From contig JAKSZU010000009.1 of assembly GCA_026018925.1 (NCBI GenBank), positions 86,998,139 through 87,062,138 on the forward strand: a stretch of DNA of 64,000 nt. Direction: 5' to 3'. Numbering within the stretch: the stretch's first letter is position 1; the number at the start of each line of letters is the position of its first letter. Under the pieces are notes generated by a model. It was not told where the DNA came from and ran no database searches. It was given only the letters and a program-made list of their open reading frames with translations. The DNA comes from Tupaia tana. Taxonomy: Eukaryota; Chordata; Mammalia; Scandentia; Tupaiidae. Shown piece after piece: positions 1 to 11,277 of the stretch. A program made the position numbers and the translations under genes.

Positions 1-90
1 ATCCCCCCTCTGGGGGGGGGGGGGTTAGATTTCCTGTCTCTCTCTGTCTCTCTGGTGAGCACATGTGCTCTATAGAAAAAAAAAAAAAAA
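1..90 (+). mobile_element. CYN-like SINE, 3' part only
   Basis: The end of a SINE copy: C/G run, TCTCTGTCTC tract, GTGAGCACATGTGCTCTATAG and an A-tail. The 5' part lies outside the window. The next SINE is inserted just after its tail. Confidence 0.8.
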
Positions 91-98
91 ACTCTCTA

Positions 99-361
99 GG
101 GACCAGCAGTTAGCGTAATGGCTATGTTGCTGGACTCCCATGTAGTCGACCGCGGTTCACGTCCCGGACGAGGTGGCTTAAAAACTCACACCAGGTGCGT
201 GTGCGTGCGTGCCCAAGAGGAGAGTGGAGGAGAAGGGATTGCAGCGTGGCCATCCCCCCGGGGGGTGATTTCTCACTTTCTGTCTCTCTGTCTCTCTCTG
301 TCTGTCTGGCGAGCGCATGCGCCCTATAGCAAAAACCTCTAAAAAAAAAGAAAGAAAAAAG
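99..361 (+). mobile_element. CYN-like tRNA-derived SINE, full length
   Basis: Starts GGGACCAGCAGTTAGCGTAATGG, with intact box A (TAGCGTAATGG) and a box B-like GGTTCACGTCC. It has the TCTCTGTC tract, CCCTATAGCAAAAACCTCT and an A-tail. The TSD is ACTCTCTA at 91-98 and 362-369. Confidence 0.93.
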
Positions 362-584
362 ACTCTCTAAAATAAAATACCAGAACACTTCATAGGTACA
401 TTACACAATAAAATAAGCAATAATAACGTACATATTTTTGCAAGCATAAACATTCATATACTAATGACAATCATGTGGGTATAAAAGGTATATATTCATA
501 AAGAAATAAGTCAAAAAGTAAGATGTATTAATGTATATCACTATGGCTGCTAATTATGTGCACCTAGATTTAAAACTTGGGTCA

Positions 585-856
585 CTGGGTCAGCCCTTAG
601 ACCTGGTGGTTATGGGCAGCTATATCTCACATGGCCACAAGGTTCAAGTTCCAGACCTGGCAGCTTGAGAAACACACTGGGTGTATGTACATACATGCCC
701 AAAATCCCGAAAAGAGGGAGAGATGAAGAAAAAAGGATTGTGGTGTGACCGTACCCCTTGGGGAGCAGAGTACTTTCTCCTTTCCCTCTTTATCTGTCTC
801 TCTGTCTCTCTATATGGAAAGTGTATGTGTCCACTATCTAAAATAAAACAAAACTT
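585..856 (+). mobile_element. CYN-like SINE, older diverged copy
   Basis: GGTCAGCCCTTAGACC head, GGTTCAAGTTCC box B, AAAATCCCG middle, TCTCTGTC tract and AAATAAAAC tail. It is clearly more diverged than the copy at 99-361. Confidence 0.8.
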
Positions 857-1139
857 TTGGTCATCTGAACTATCATGACAGACAAACTAAGGTTTTTGAA
901 GAGATTGATCAACGACTGTAATGGGTCATGACTGTATATGCAGTCACCGTGAGAGCCAACATTCCAAGAAATTTTATCTCTCACAAATGCAGATGTAAAA
1001 AAAAGAGTATTACATCATTGACTGAGGAAGTTTCAACATTTTTACATACATAAATGATGCTTTCACAAAAAGTATTTTTGTGGACTCAAATTTGTAAAAA
1101 AAAAAATGCATAAAATAAATTAGAGCTCTCTAAAAGTCT
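857..1139. other. Intronic sequence, nothing recognised
   Basis: AT-rich ZDHHC15 intron DNA. I see no gene, RNA or repeat family here. Confidence 0.5.
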
Positions 1140-1745
1140 TTATACAATGTGTACTTCCAGTATTGGAAATGATACGAACATTAAACACATATCAAAACAC
1201 TCAGTCAGAAAGACATTTGCACATCCATGTTTATTGCAGCATTGTTCACAGCAGAATCAGTTTAAGTCCCCAACAACTGATGAACAGGTTTTTAAAATGT
1301 GGCACACATACTCAGCTATAAAGAATAGCAGGACTCTGTCATTTGATACAAAGTGGATGAATATAGAAGAATTAATGCTAAGTGAAATAAACCAGACTAT
1401 AAAAGACAAACACTGTATATCCTCACTCAATATATACCAGATAGCTACACTTTAGGGAAAAAAATGAAATATTTGAAGACATAATAGTAGAGAGGGACTA
1501 ATGTAGATACCAGAGGCTGTATAGGAAGAGAGTTAGTGGTGGAGAGCGGGTGGGAGGGGCTCAGGAAAAAAGGACTTAACAGACATAAGAATGTAAGGTT
1601 CTTTGTTGAAAAGATGTACATGCTAATAGTCTTGATTTTATTATCACATACTGCATGAGTGATCTGAAAAACTGTATTGTATGCCTTAAGGATCCACAAT
1701 GAAATGTAAATAAGAAATTACAAAATAGAATTTAAAAAATAAATA
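1140..1745 (+). mobile_element. L1 3' end (ORF2 C-terminus and 3' UTR), sense
   Basis: Contains the familiar L1 ORF2 end: CATCCATGTTTATTGCAGCA, then GATGAACAGG, CTCAGCTATAAAGAATAGCA, GTGGATGAATATAGAAGAA and AAGTGAAATAAACCAGAC. A 3' UTR and an A-rich end follow. The open frame at 1147-1455 is only the decayed ORF2 tail. The element is 5' truncated. Confidence 0.88.
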
Positions 1746-2580
1746 CATAAACCATTTTTAAGACAAAAAACATAGCATAACAAATTGTAAAAAGTAATGC
1801 TGATAATTTAAATTAGTAGGGAATAAAATTTAAAACATGTCAAAATAATTATAAAATTGACATGTGAAAAAGTGTATTACAGGAATAGATTATGGGCAGT
1901 TGTACAAAGGTGGTCCATTAGAGCTGGCCAACTTTCACTATCATTAACTATACAGTATTTTGAAGTAATACATCATGATGAATAGCTATGTTTTGTCTTT
2001 TAGGGTATGGTTCTTCTTAGAGAATATATTCACATTTTCTGGGAATTGTGATTTTTCAGGATTTCAGCTTTCAAAATTTTAATATTCAGGATTTTAATCT
2101 TTCAGGATGGTGACTTTGGGGATTTTAGACCTTAAGGACTTTAATCTTTAAGGATTTAAACATTTGGGATTGTATCTTTCAAAATTATAATCAGCACCAT
2201 TCCTGGGCTGTTCTGCTCCCACATAAATTTCACCCAAATTTCCTCTCAGCTGAAAGCATCTGACTGACTAATTTTCCCTTATCTTCAGCTTTCAAATATA
2301 TGCACCCTGGGCAATCCCAATATTTTTGTACATAAAAGTAAATAAAAATATCCTCTCAGAGAAGAGAAAATCTAAACTATCCAAGCTTGCCAAGTGTTGC
2401 CTTCCAAACTGGATTAGAACCAGATCATTTGAAAGTGAAGGTCCACTCCCCTTAATAATGACTTTTAAGGTAGGATATTAAAAAATTCTACCTATGTGTT
2501 TTAGCTTCCTACATATATTAGTGTGATATTTTCAACATAAATATGTCCAAGGAAATGTGACATATAAAGAATTTCAGAAT
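1746..2580. other. Intronic sequence with a degenerate short-period repeat
   Basis: Mostly unassigned AT-rich intron. From about 2040 to 2185 the motif TTTCAGGATTTTAATC and variants recur imperfectly about every 20-30 bases. I do not recognise the source. Confidence 0.4.
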
Positions 2581-2803
2581 TGGGCCAACCTGTAGCATGG
2601 TAGTTAAGGTGGCTGAATCCCCCATGGCTGGCTACGTGGTTTGAGTTCCTAACCCAGTGACTTGAAAATCAGGCTGGACATGCATGCATGCATGCCCAAA
2701 ATCCCTAGAGGAGACCAGAAGTGAAGGGATAATGGAATGGCCATCCCCCTAGGGGATAATTTCTCACACATGCCCCTATAGCAAACAAAACCAATGACAA
2801 AAG
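2581..2803 (+). mobile_element. CYN-like SINE, diverged
   Basis: GGGCCAACCTGTAGCATGGTAGTTAAGG head, GGTTTGAGTTCC box B, CCCAAAATCCCTAGAGGAG middle, and CCCTATAGCAAACAAAACC end. The C/T tract is shortened to a few bases. Confidence 0.8.
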
Positions 2804-3239
2804 AAAATTCCAGGATAGCCTACCTTTAGTCAAGAGGATAAATTACATAAAGATTGCCTCTTGAAAAAAAGAAAAAATTGTCTCTAGCCAATGATTCATA
2901 ATCCTCAAAGTAAATGGAGTATTAACTTTAACAGGCTACATGCCAAGTATGGCCTTAGTATACCCTTTTCACATTACCCTTTTCTAGTTAGTTTATTATA
3001 TACTCTATGGTATACTGAACTGCACTCAAGTAAATATCCATTTTAGGCTCTGTAGGCTGAGAATATATCCATAATAAGGCATTGTCATCAACAGAAAAAA
3101 ACATTCTGTAAAATTTGTTATGAAATCTAATCTTTAAATCACAGCGAGACATTTTATACATGTGAAAAACTACTAACCTATTTCAAAAATCTAGCCAAGC
3201 TTTGCTGCTTTAATCTTTTATTTATTATTTCTTTTCTAG

Positions 3240-3372
3240 GGGGAATTACCCAGTGTTCGCTCTAAGTTCCATGTCCTTTTTCTCCTCTTTGTGGCCTGCA
3301 TGTTTTTTGTCAGCCTTGTGATTCTCTTTGGTTACCACTGCTGGCTTGTCAGCAGGAACAAAACCACCTTAG
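3240..3372 (+). CDS. ZDHHC15: ZDHHC15 coding exon (last transmembrane segment and TTxE motif)
   Basis: The gene product is a palmitoyl (S-acyl) transferase of Golgi and other endomembranes that moves fatty acyl chains from its own DHHC cysteine to substrate cysteines. This exon follows a pyrimidine-rich tract ending in AG at 3238-3239 and ends at a GTAAGA donor. It starts in phase 0 and leaves one base. Its 44 codons read GELPSVRSKFHV, then a hydrophobic membrane helix (roughly residues 12-33 of the exon), then FGYHCWLVSRNKTTLE, whose end is the TTxE motif that follows the last membrane span in DHHC enzymes. The sequence agrees with human ZDHHC15 as I recall it and differs from the paralogue ZDHHC2, which has GLPDTQAKFHIMF here. 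The DHHC catalytic exons are upstream of the window. Confidence 0.96.
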
Positions 3373-3576
3373 GTAAGACTATTAAGACTAGAGGAAAAAA
3401 CATATTAATGTGTATCAAACTGACCCATACATTGTTCCCAAGGAAGTGAAAAACTTTCAGTGAAACATTTTAGCTCCAAACTGAGACAGATGAAAATGGA
3501 AAATGAGTAGAAAAAATGAGCAATTTTCCCTGTTAGTTACCCTGTACTCTAGGCTGTTATTTGGAGAACTATATTT

Positions 3577-3589
3577 TTCTTTTCTTTTC

Positions 3590-3621
<32 letters not shown>

Positions 3622-3843
3622 AATTATCAGAGGGTGTGTGCACTCATGAGACAGAGGGAGAAAGCATTACTCACTGTATGTGGTCATGCCACAACCCTTT
3701 CTCCATGTCTTCATCTGGTCATGATTGAGGCATACACCCACACAAGCCAAGCATGTTTCTTGAGCCTCTGGAGTTGGAATTTTAACTGTGGGTGGCCATG
3801 TGGGATCCAGATCCCTTAATCACTAAGCTATGAGGCCGGCCCA
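3577..3843 (-). mobile_element. CYN-like SINE with (TTTTC)n tail, antisense
   Basis: It lies 205 bp after the exon at 3240-3372. Its A-tail has become (GAAAA)n, seen here as TTTTC repeats at 3577-3612. The TSD is 14 bp, GGAGAACTATATTT, at 3563-3576 and 3844-3857. Confidence 0.88.
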
Positions 3844-3857
3844 GGAGAACTATATTT

Positions 3858-4240
3858 CTTTTATTTTTCAGATTTTTTTTTCCTTTCATTTATTTATTTT
3901 TACATTTTTCCACAAACATTTACTTTACATAGCAAAAAATTTTAGCTCATACTCCATAATTCTTGACAGTTTACGAACAACTTTCAAAATTTCAAAATAC
4001 TGAATTTTAAAGATAATGTTCAAAATATGCCTTATAATTTTGTATAATTTTATGACTCTATAACAACAGAAGCAGTATATTTCTAATGGATTCCAACACA
4101 ACAATTTTTTCATCTACAGTGATACAAATATTTACATAGTATACAGATTAGTATACCAGGAGCAAGAAGAAAGTGTCAAAGTGTTGAATGTTTAATTAGG
4201 ATAGATTTGAGGGATATTTAGTGTAAAAGATCACTACATT
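3858..4240. other. Intronic sequence, nothing recognised
   Basis: AT-rich DNA between two SINEs. The open frame at 3925-4113 (-) has no recognisable protein features. Confidence 0.5.
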
Positions 4241-4494
4241 GGGGGCCAGCAGTTGGTGTGATGATTAAGTGACTGGACTCCCACATGGCCTACCATGATT
4301 TGAGTCCCTCACCCAATGTCTTGAAACTCAGGCCAGGTGAATGTGTGTGCGTGCCAAGATCCTGAGAGAAAAATGGAAACAGGATTGCAAAGTGGCCATC
4401 ACCCTATGCAGAGTGCTTTCTCACTTTCCTTTTCTCTGTCTCTCTCTGCCAAGTACATGTACCCTATGGCAAAAACCTAAAAGAAAAAAAAAAG
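4241..4494 (+). mobile_element. CYN-like SINE
   Basis: GGGGGCCAGCAGTTGGTGTGATG head, CATGATTTGAGTCCC at the box B position, TCTCTGTCTCTC tract and ACCCTATGGCAAAAACC end with A-tail. Moderately diverged. Confidence 0.85.
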
Positions 4495-4776
4495 TTACAA
4501 AAAACCACAACACTTTGGGAATTCATTTGCTAATACTAACAGGTAAAGAAGTATTTGGACACATTTTCTAAAATAAATATATATTTAGAGTTCAGTTGTT
4601 AAGGTAGTAGATTAACATTTTGAATTACAGATCAGCTACAAAGTAAAAAGTGCTAAAAGCTTCATGATAACAGTCTGAAATTAAGATCAAATCAGAAATG
4701 GTCAGATGCAGAAACAGTCCAACAGTAAAAGTATTTGCTTAATGGGATAAATGTGTGTCTCAAAATAATGTGCACT

Positions 4777-5043
4777 TGGGACCAGCAGTTAGCGTAATGG
4801 CTATGTCGCTGAACTCCCATGTAGTCGACCGCAGTTTGTCCCGGACCAGTGGATTAAACTCACGCTGGGTGCATGTGCATGCATGCCCAAGATCCCAAGA
4901 GGAGAATGGAGGAGAAGGGATTGTGGCTTGGCCATCTCCCTTGGGGGGAGTGATTTCTCGCTTTTTGTCTCTCTGTCTCTCTATGTCTTTCTGGCGGGCG
5001 CACGCACCCTGTAGCAAAAAAAACTCTCCAAAAAAAAAGAATA
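4777..5043 (+). mobile_element. CYN-like SINE, full length
   Basis: GGGACCAGCAGTTAGCGTAATGG head with intact box A. Box B is damaged (GCAGTTTGTCCC). The TSD is 12 bp, ATAATGTGCACT, at 4765-4776 and 5044-5055. Confidence 0.92.
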
Positions 5044-5055
5044 ATAATGTGCACT

Positions 5056-5612
5056 AACATGGTCAAATTCCTCATAGTCTTTGAAGTGATTATAGTTCAC
5101 ACATAAACATTTTATCTAGAGTAAAATTCAGTTGCTTACACTGCAGCCTTCCGTGTGAACATCTTCATTTCTGCAATGTTGCAAATCCAAATCAATGTCA
5201 TTACCATCTCTTTATGTCTCATTACATTGGTTCCAGCTATAAAGATGGAGGCAATTTGGCTGTTGCTGCACTTAGATTCAAGTAAAGTGCTGTTAAATCT
5301 GCTCCTTCAATATTTAAATCCAATAGTACAAAATATATACTACCCCCATAGCTGCTTAATTATTTCTACCATTATATATGTTACCCCCTGACTTTTTTAA
5401 AAAGAATGTTCTAATTCAAGCTTGCCTTGTATTAAGTGGTTAAACTAGATTTTACTGAGTAATTTAGCAATAACTAAAAGTGAGGGGACTGTGCTACCAT
5501 GACAAAAAATATCAACCATAGAACCAAGTCACATTCATGAAGAACTGTAAAATCATGACTGTGCTGAAATGTGTTTCTTTATTGCTTTCTTTTCTTCAAC
5601 TCCCCTTCCCTG
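5056..5612. other. Intronic sequence, nothing recognised
   Basis: Unique-looking intron ending in the T/C-rich tract of the 5619 acceptor. No repeat recognised. Confidence 0.45.
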
Positions 5613-5618
5613 CACTAG

Positions 5619-5745
5619 AGGCCTTCTGTACTCCAGTGTTTACAAGTGGCCCAGAGAAAAATGGGTTCAACCTTGGTTTCACCAAGAATATCCAGCAAGT
5701 ATTTGGAGATAACAAGAAGTTCTGGTTAATACCTATTGGGTCCAG
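5619..5745 (+). CDS. ZDHHC15: ZDHHC15 coding exon (PaCCT motif)
   Basis: The acceptor is a T/C-rich tract ending CACTAG at 5613-5618, and the donor is CAG|GTAGGT. The exon enters with AG, which completes the Glu codon begun at 3372, carries 41 codons and leaves two bases. It encodes AFCTPVFTSGPEKNGFNLGF followed by TKNIQQVFGDNKKFWLIPIGS. This is the PaCCT (palmitoyltransferase conserved C-terminus) region; its Asn-Gly-Phe and QVFG residues are present. Two residues differ from the human protein as I remember it (IKN to TKN, GDK to GDN). The reading frame is open and splice sites are good, so the exon looks functional. The preceding intron is 2246 bp. Confidence 0.96.
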
Positions 5746-5807
5746 GTAGGTAATTATTACCAATGAAAGAAATTGATGCAGGACTATGCCTTGGGGCAGC
5801 ATATTCA

Positions 5808-7868
5808 ATTTTTTTTTAATTGTTGAAAAGCTGGCATTTTTTTATTTCAAGTTCTTTTATACATTCAATCACATTATTTAGCTTGCAAAGCAGATATTCC
5901 AACATGTGTACATTTCTCCCCAATTCCATTGATAATACTATAAAGTTATCTTCAATGATAATACCCCATTTCTTTGTTCCATTAATGCTTTGCCTCTCTC
6001 TTTTTCTTCTAAATGTCCTTCCTCAGACCCTACTCCTTCACCCACCCTCTTCCCAAGCTGTATCTGGTATTCAAAACTGTTCACTGAGTTTCTATATCCT
6101 TTAGTTATTCAGTTTTAGTCATAGAATGTGGACAGCCGGTATATATTAAGTGGAGATTACAATGTCTCTCCTACATAGCCTGGCTTGCTTCATTCAGCAG
6201 TAAATCTTTCATATTCATCCACTTTCTGTCAAAAGCCAGGTTCTTGTTGTTTTTTATGGCTGACTAGTATTCCATGGAGTATATTATATGTGCCACTGTT
6301 TTTTGATCCATTCATCGTGGTCAATGGGATTGGTTTTATGTCTTAGCAATTGGGAATAATGCCACAAGAAACATCGATGTGCAAGCACTTTTCTGATTAA
6401 GAATTCTTCTGTCCTTTGGGTAGATACCAACGAGTGGGATTGCTGTATCATATGGTAGTTCTATTAGTAGATTTTTTAAGAATCTCCAAATCGTTCTCCA
6501 CAGTGGCTGGACCAATTTACATTCCCACCAACAGTATAAGAGAGTTCCGCTTTCACCACACTCCGACCAGCACTTATCATTTTTTTTTCAATCTTAGTCA
6601 TTCTGATTGGGGTTAGGTGGTATCTCAATGTTTTGATCTGCATTTCCCTTACAATGAGGGATGTTGAGCATTTTTTCATATGCCTTTTGGCTATTTTTAT
6701 GTCATTTTTAGACAGCGTTTTTTTCTATTCATTCTCCAATCTTTTAATAGGGTTGATCGTCTTTTTCAAGAACAGCTGCTTGACTTACTTGTGAATTCTG
6801 GTTATCAGTTCCTTATCTGATGCATAGTTTACAAAAACTATTTTCCCATTCTGAAGGCTTTCTATTCACACTGATTACTGTGTTTTTTGCCATACAGAAA
6901 CTTTTAAGTCTGATGTAATCCCACTTGTCTGTTTGGGGGATTAGTGACTGTGCTTTGGGGGTCTTATTTAAGAAGTCTTTGCCTACCCCAATGTCTCCTA
7001 GATTTTCTCCAGTGTTTTCCAGGAGCAATTTTATACTTTGAGGTCTTAGGTTTAGATCCTTGATCCACCTTGAGTTGATTTTTGTCAAAGGTGAGAGGTA
7101 GGGATTCAGATTCATCTTTTTGCAGGTGGAAATGCAGTTTTTCCAGCACCATTTGCTGAAGATTGACTGGTACCCTTTGTCAAAGATCAGTTGACTGTAT
7201 GTTTGGGAGTTTATTTCTGGGGACTCTATTCTGTTACATTGGTCCACCTGTCTGTTTATGTGCCGGTACTATGCTGTTTTGATTATCACAGCTTTGTAGT
7301 ATATTTTTCAGTCAGGGAGTGAGATGCCACCCACTCCACTCTTCTTGTGCAGAATTGCTTTAGGAATACGAGATCTTTTATGATTCCAGACAAATTTTAT
7401 GATTGTCTTTTTCTAGATCTGTGACGAATGTGTCTGGTACTTTGATTAGGATTACATTAAATACATAGATTAATTTTGGTAGAATTGCCATTTTGATTAT
7501 ATTAATTCTTCCAATGCAGGAACATGGGTTGTCCTTCCACTTTTTTGTGTCATTTTCAATTTCTTTTTTTAGCTTCTTGTAGTTTTCCTTGTGGAGGTCT
7601 TTAACTTCTTTGGTTAGATTTATTCATAGGTTTCTTATACTTTTTGTGGCTATGGTCAATGTAATTACTTTTTTCAGGTCTATTTCAGTCTGCTGTTCAT
7701 ATATAGAAATGCTATAGATTTCTGTATGTTGATTTTGCATCCTGCAACTTTAATGTATTCATGTATTACTTCCAGGATTTTTTTCATGGAAACCATTGGG
7801 TCTTCTATGTATACAATCATGTCATCTGCAAATAGAGAGAATTTCACCTCTTCTTTTGATTGTAGTAT
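5808..7868 (-). mobile_element. L1, 5' truncated, antisense (3' UTR and part of ORF2)
   Basis: Begins with a T-run, then the L1 3' UTR, then antisense ORF2 landmarks: TTTTTATGGCTGACTAGTATTCC, CATTCATCGTGGTCAATGGG, TCTCCACAGTGGCTGGACCA, and CCACCTGTCTGTTTATGTGC. The open frame at 6813-7247 (-) is a decayed slice of ORF2. Stops and frameshifts make it non-coding. It ends without a 5' UTR. Confidence 0.92.
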
Positions 7869-8188
7869 GTAGCAGGTGTCAGTCTATTGTGAAACTTTAT
7901 TACCCATATGTTTCATTTCTGGGTTAGTAAGACAAATCAAGAGGCAAGAGTATGGTAAAAGAAACATTCTTATGCTTTGTTACAATTTAAACTGGTGCCA
8001 ATATTCTATAAGTAAATTTGGTATTATGTATCAAAAAATTATAAGAATCTATATGTCCATTGTCTCAATAATTCTATTTCTGGGAATCTGTTCTAAAGAT
8101 AGAGACAAACTATGAACAAAGCATTCATCATGGTATTATTTAAAGGCAATAATTAGGAAACAGCCTAAATACTCAACAATATGAGAAT

Positions 8189-8225
8189 GTATGTATGTGT
8201 GTGTTTGTGTATGTGTATGCATGTA

Positions 8226-8273
<48 letters not shown>

Positions 8274-8305
8274 CACATATATATATACATATATATATAT
8301 ATATG
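8189..8305. repeat. Compound microsatellite (TG)n(TA)n
   Basis: GTATGTATGTGTG runs pass into TG repeats, then TATATA and ACATATATA runs. The open frames reading His-Thr and Tyr-Ile repeats here are artefacts. Confidence 0.95.
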
Positions 8306-8361
8306 GATGGAAAATTGGTAACAAGTAAGTAGAATATAGAAGTAAAAATTATGAAGGCTAT

Positions 8362-8560
8362 ATCAGGCCAGCTGGTCATATGGTGGTTAGGCTGGTTGGA
8401 TCCCACATGGCTGACTGCACAGTTTGGGTCTCAGACCCAGCGACCTGAGAAACATGCTGGGCATGTGTGCATGAGTGCCCAAAATCCTCAGAAAAGAGTG
8501 GAGGAAAAGGCACTGTGGTATGGCCATCTCCCCTAGGAGAATGTTTAAAAAATAAAGTAA
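8362..8560 (+). mobile_element. CYN-like SINE, 3' truncated
   Basis: GGCCAGCTGGTCATATGGTGGTTAGG head, GTTTGGGTCTCAGACC at box B, CCATCTCCCCTAGGAGAATG, then straight into an A-rich run. The C/T tract is missing. Confidence 0.8.
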
Positions 8561-8561
8561 A

Positions 8562-8837
8562 GGGCAAGCAGGTGGCAAGTTGGTTAAGATGCTGGATTCC
8601 CACATGGCTGACCATGGTTCAAGTCCCAGACCTGGAGGCTTGAAAATCAGGCCAAGCACGTGTGTGGACATGCTCAAAATCCCAGGAGGAGAAGGAGAAG
8701 GGATTGCAGTATGGCCATTGCCCCTGGGAGATGGTTTCTTACTTTCCCTCTATTTTTTTTTCCCTCTCTGTCTCTTTCCTAAAAGCACATACACCCTATA
8801 GCAAAAACCCAAAACAAAAATAAATAAAATAAAAATA
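8562..8837 (+). mobile_element. CYN-like SINE, full length, diverged
   Basis: GGGCAAGCAGGTGGCAAGTTGG head, GGTTCAAGTCCCAGACC box B region, TCTCTGTCTC tract, CACCCTATAGCAAAAACCC end and AAATAAAATAAAA tail. Confidence 0.86.
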
Positions 8838-9110
8838 AGGGCTACATTTACAATAAGGAGAAATACACATTATATTTGAAGTGAAAAATGTAGAATCCAA
8901 AATGGTATACTCTGTTAATAAAAATATGAATGAATATATACAGTAGAAAAACAACAGAGAAAAAATATGCCTAAAACTGCTAAAAGTGATAAGGGCAGTA
9001 GTCTTAGAAATTATTTTTCTTTTCTTCAGTTTTTATATTCTGGGGTGAAATGCTAATATTATTTTTGTGAAGGAAAATTAAAATAAAAAGCAAAACAGAT
9101 TAATTCAGAG

Positions 9111-9604
9111 ATTGTGTGTAATTCTTAGGACTGTAGTAAGAACGCAAGAAAAGCAGTAAACAAGAAATGAGCAGAGCCAAGATTCTGTTCTCTGAGTGAC
9201 TTTATGAACCAGATGGACTGACCAGTAACTAATCTAGTTCTGCAGCAGAGCTGATTTACAGCCTTCTTGCAACTCCCCTTAGGTCCACTCCTTAGACAGG
9301 GATTCATTCATGTTCACTTATTTTAGGAAACTTGTTGGCATAGGGTGGTAATTAAGGAAAATTTTCTCCTCCCCTTCACTGGTTGATTGCCCTGATAATT
9401 CCTCTGTGCCAGATAGTGTTTTACAGGCTGATTTATTTAAAAGATATGGTATATCCTACTATCTCAATTATATATCACAAGACAACTATGTCGGGGTAAC
9501 TTTGATTAATAACTATTGCCAGCAATCATCTGTACCCCATTCACACATGCGCCCACACACACACACACACACACACACAAAGATGCATACACCATCACCA
9601 CATC
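9111..9604. other. Intronic sequence with a (CA)n tract
   Basis: No gene or known repeat recognised apart from the CA repeat at about 9553-9580. Confidence 0.5.
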
Positions 9605-9622
9605 AAAGGGAGGTCTTAAATG

Positions 9623-9884
9623 GACCAGCAGTTAGCGTAATGGCTATGTCGCTGGACTCCCATGTAGTCAACCGCCGTTCGCGCCCCGGACCCGGTGGCT
9701 TAAAATTCACGCCGGGCACATGTGCGTGCGTACCCATGATCCTGAGAGGAGAATGGAGGAGAAGGGATTGCGGTGTGGCCATCCCCCCTGGGGGGTGATT
9801 TCTCGCTTTCTATCTCTCTGTCTCTCTCTGCCTGTCTGGTGAGTGCACGCGCCCTATAGCAAAAACCTCTCAAAAAAAAAAAAA
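9623..9884 (+). mobile_element. CYN-like SINE, young full-length copy
   Basis: GGACCAGCAGTTAGCGTAATGG head, CGTTCGCGCCCCGGACCCGG box B region, full C/T tract and A-tail. The TSD is a perfect 18 bp (AAAGGGAGGTCTTAAATG) at 9605-9622 and 9885-9902, so the copy is young. Confidence 0.95.
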
Positions 9885-9902
9885 AAAGGGAGGTCTTAAA
9901 TG

Positions 9903-10297
9903 AGTCTTCTCTGGAATAAAGAACAAAAACAAACAAACAAAAATCAAAGCCTATTCACTTAAATCTTTTAACTTTCAATTAGCCACATTCATGAACAGGA
10001 AAAAAGACATAGGTAATAACAAACAAATAATCCAAAAGTCACTCATATTTAAATTTGATATGCATTTAGGTATAAAGGCTCAAATGTTCAAATTGTAACC
10101 TGCACTAGGCAGGGCCAGCTCAGTTACCTCCAATGCATTCCAGCTGCTAATGGCCAGCAATTCAACAGGGAGATGACTCTGGCTTACCCACAATATCCAC
10201 AAAGTAGATCCCACATGTAAATAATTGCACTCAAAATCTGCACTCAAGAGACAATCTACTTTTGCTCTTTCCCCTAGTTCCTAATAACCTTTCTGCC
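9903..10297. other. Intronic sequence, nothing recognised
   Basis: No repeat family or coding signal seen. Confidence 0.45.
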
Positions 10298-10311
10298 ATA
10301 TAAGCCAAATA

Positions 10312-10562
10312 GGGACCTGCAGTTGGCATAATGGTTACATCACTGGACTCCCATGTAGTTGACTGCAGTTCAAGTCCTGGACCTGGTGGCTTAAAACTCA
10401 CGCCAGGTGTGTGTGCATGAGTGCCCAAAATCCTGAGAGGAGAATGGAGAAAGGATTGCAGAATTGCTATACCCCTTGGGGGGGTGATTTCTCATTTTCT
10501 GTTTGTCTCTCTCTGTCTCTCTGGTGAGAGAAATGCCCTATAGCAAAAAATCTCTCAAAAAA
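10312..10562 (+). mobile_element. CYN-like SINE, full length
   Basis: GGGACCTGCAGTTGGCATAATGG head, GTTCAAGTCCTGGACC box B region. The TSD is 14 bp, ATATAAGCCAAATA, at 10298-10311 and 10563-10576. Confidence 0.92.
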
Positions 10563-10663
10563 ATATAAGCCAAATAAATAACAGAGTGCTCAGACATCAT
10601 CTATCACCAATTTATGGCAGCTTATCTTCACCGTATTTCCTGACTCTAAGTATGCTAATCTTG

Positions 10664-10908
10664 TTTTTTTTTTTTTTTTTCACTATAGGGCATGCGTGCT
10701 TGCCAGAGAGACAGAGAGACAGCGAGTAATTGCCCCCCCAGAGAGGATGGCCATACCACAGTCCCTTCTCCTCCATTGTCCTCTCAGGATTTGGGGCACA
10801 CATGCACATGTGCCTGGTATGAGTTTTAAGCTGCCAGATCCAGGACTCCAACTGCAGTTGACTACGTGGAAGTCCAGCAATGCAACCATTATGCCATCTG
10901 CTGGTCCC
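10664..10908 (-). mobile_element. CYN-like SINE, antisense
   Basis: Begins with a T-run and CACTATAGGGCATGCGTGC, and ends CCATCTGCTGGTCCC. It lies about 370 bp upstream of the 11278 exon, in reverse orientation. Open frames on both strands here are SINE artefacts. Confidence 0.9.
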
Positions 10909-11277
10909 CATCTTTCTTGAAAACTTAGAATCAAAGCAGTAAGATAATGGTATATAAATTGGGAGCATCATTATTAAATGATATTTATGAAGCTTGCTGT
11001 GTGTGCATATTGACATATTGGGATTGTGGGAAGCAAATTAAATAGTTGCTTACAAACAAAAACAGTCAACACTGATACAGAGAGACAAAATACAGAAATT
11101 GAGAGCAGTACAGCAATTAAATTATGCTATTATAAGAGCCTATTCCACCATTGTTTTAGACAAAAAGCCTAGATATTCCTAAGGACACCCCCCCACCTCC
11201 TATTTCTAAGAAGATACTTACCTTCACAAAAGCTCTATGTAGGCTGTAAGAGTTTACTGCCTTCCTTTCCCCACCAG

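Larger units (their letters stand above)
7935..9110 (+). mobile_element. Old L1 3' end, sense, split by two SINEs and a microsatellite
   Basis: 7935-8185 resembles the distal ORF2/3' UTR of old L1M elements (AATTCTATTTCTGGGAATCT, CATGGTATTATTTAAAGGCA). 8838-9110 resembles the far 3' end (GTTTTTATATTCTGGGGTG and an A-rich finish). The fit is by pattern and diverged. Confidence 0.6.

Noticed and set aside
99-170. A tRNA gene
   Set aside because: Box A and box B are those of the SINE head. There is no full cloverleaf acceptor stem, and the unit recurs dozens of times with SINE tails.
3240-3372. Assignment of the exons to ZDHHC2
   Set aside because: The peptide GELPSVRSKFHVLFLL and the C-terminus ending in ETET fit ZDHHC15; ZDHHC2 differs at these positions and has a longer tail.
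6813-7247. A 144-residue open frame on the minus strand
   Set aside because: It is a slice of decayed L1 ORF2, not a host gene.
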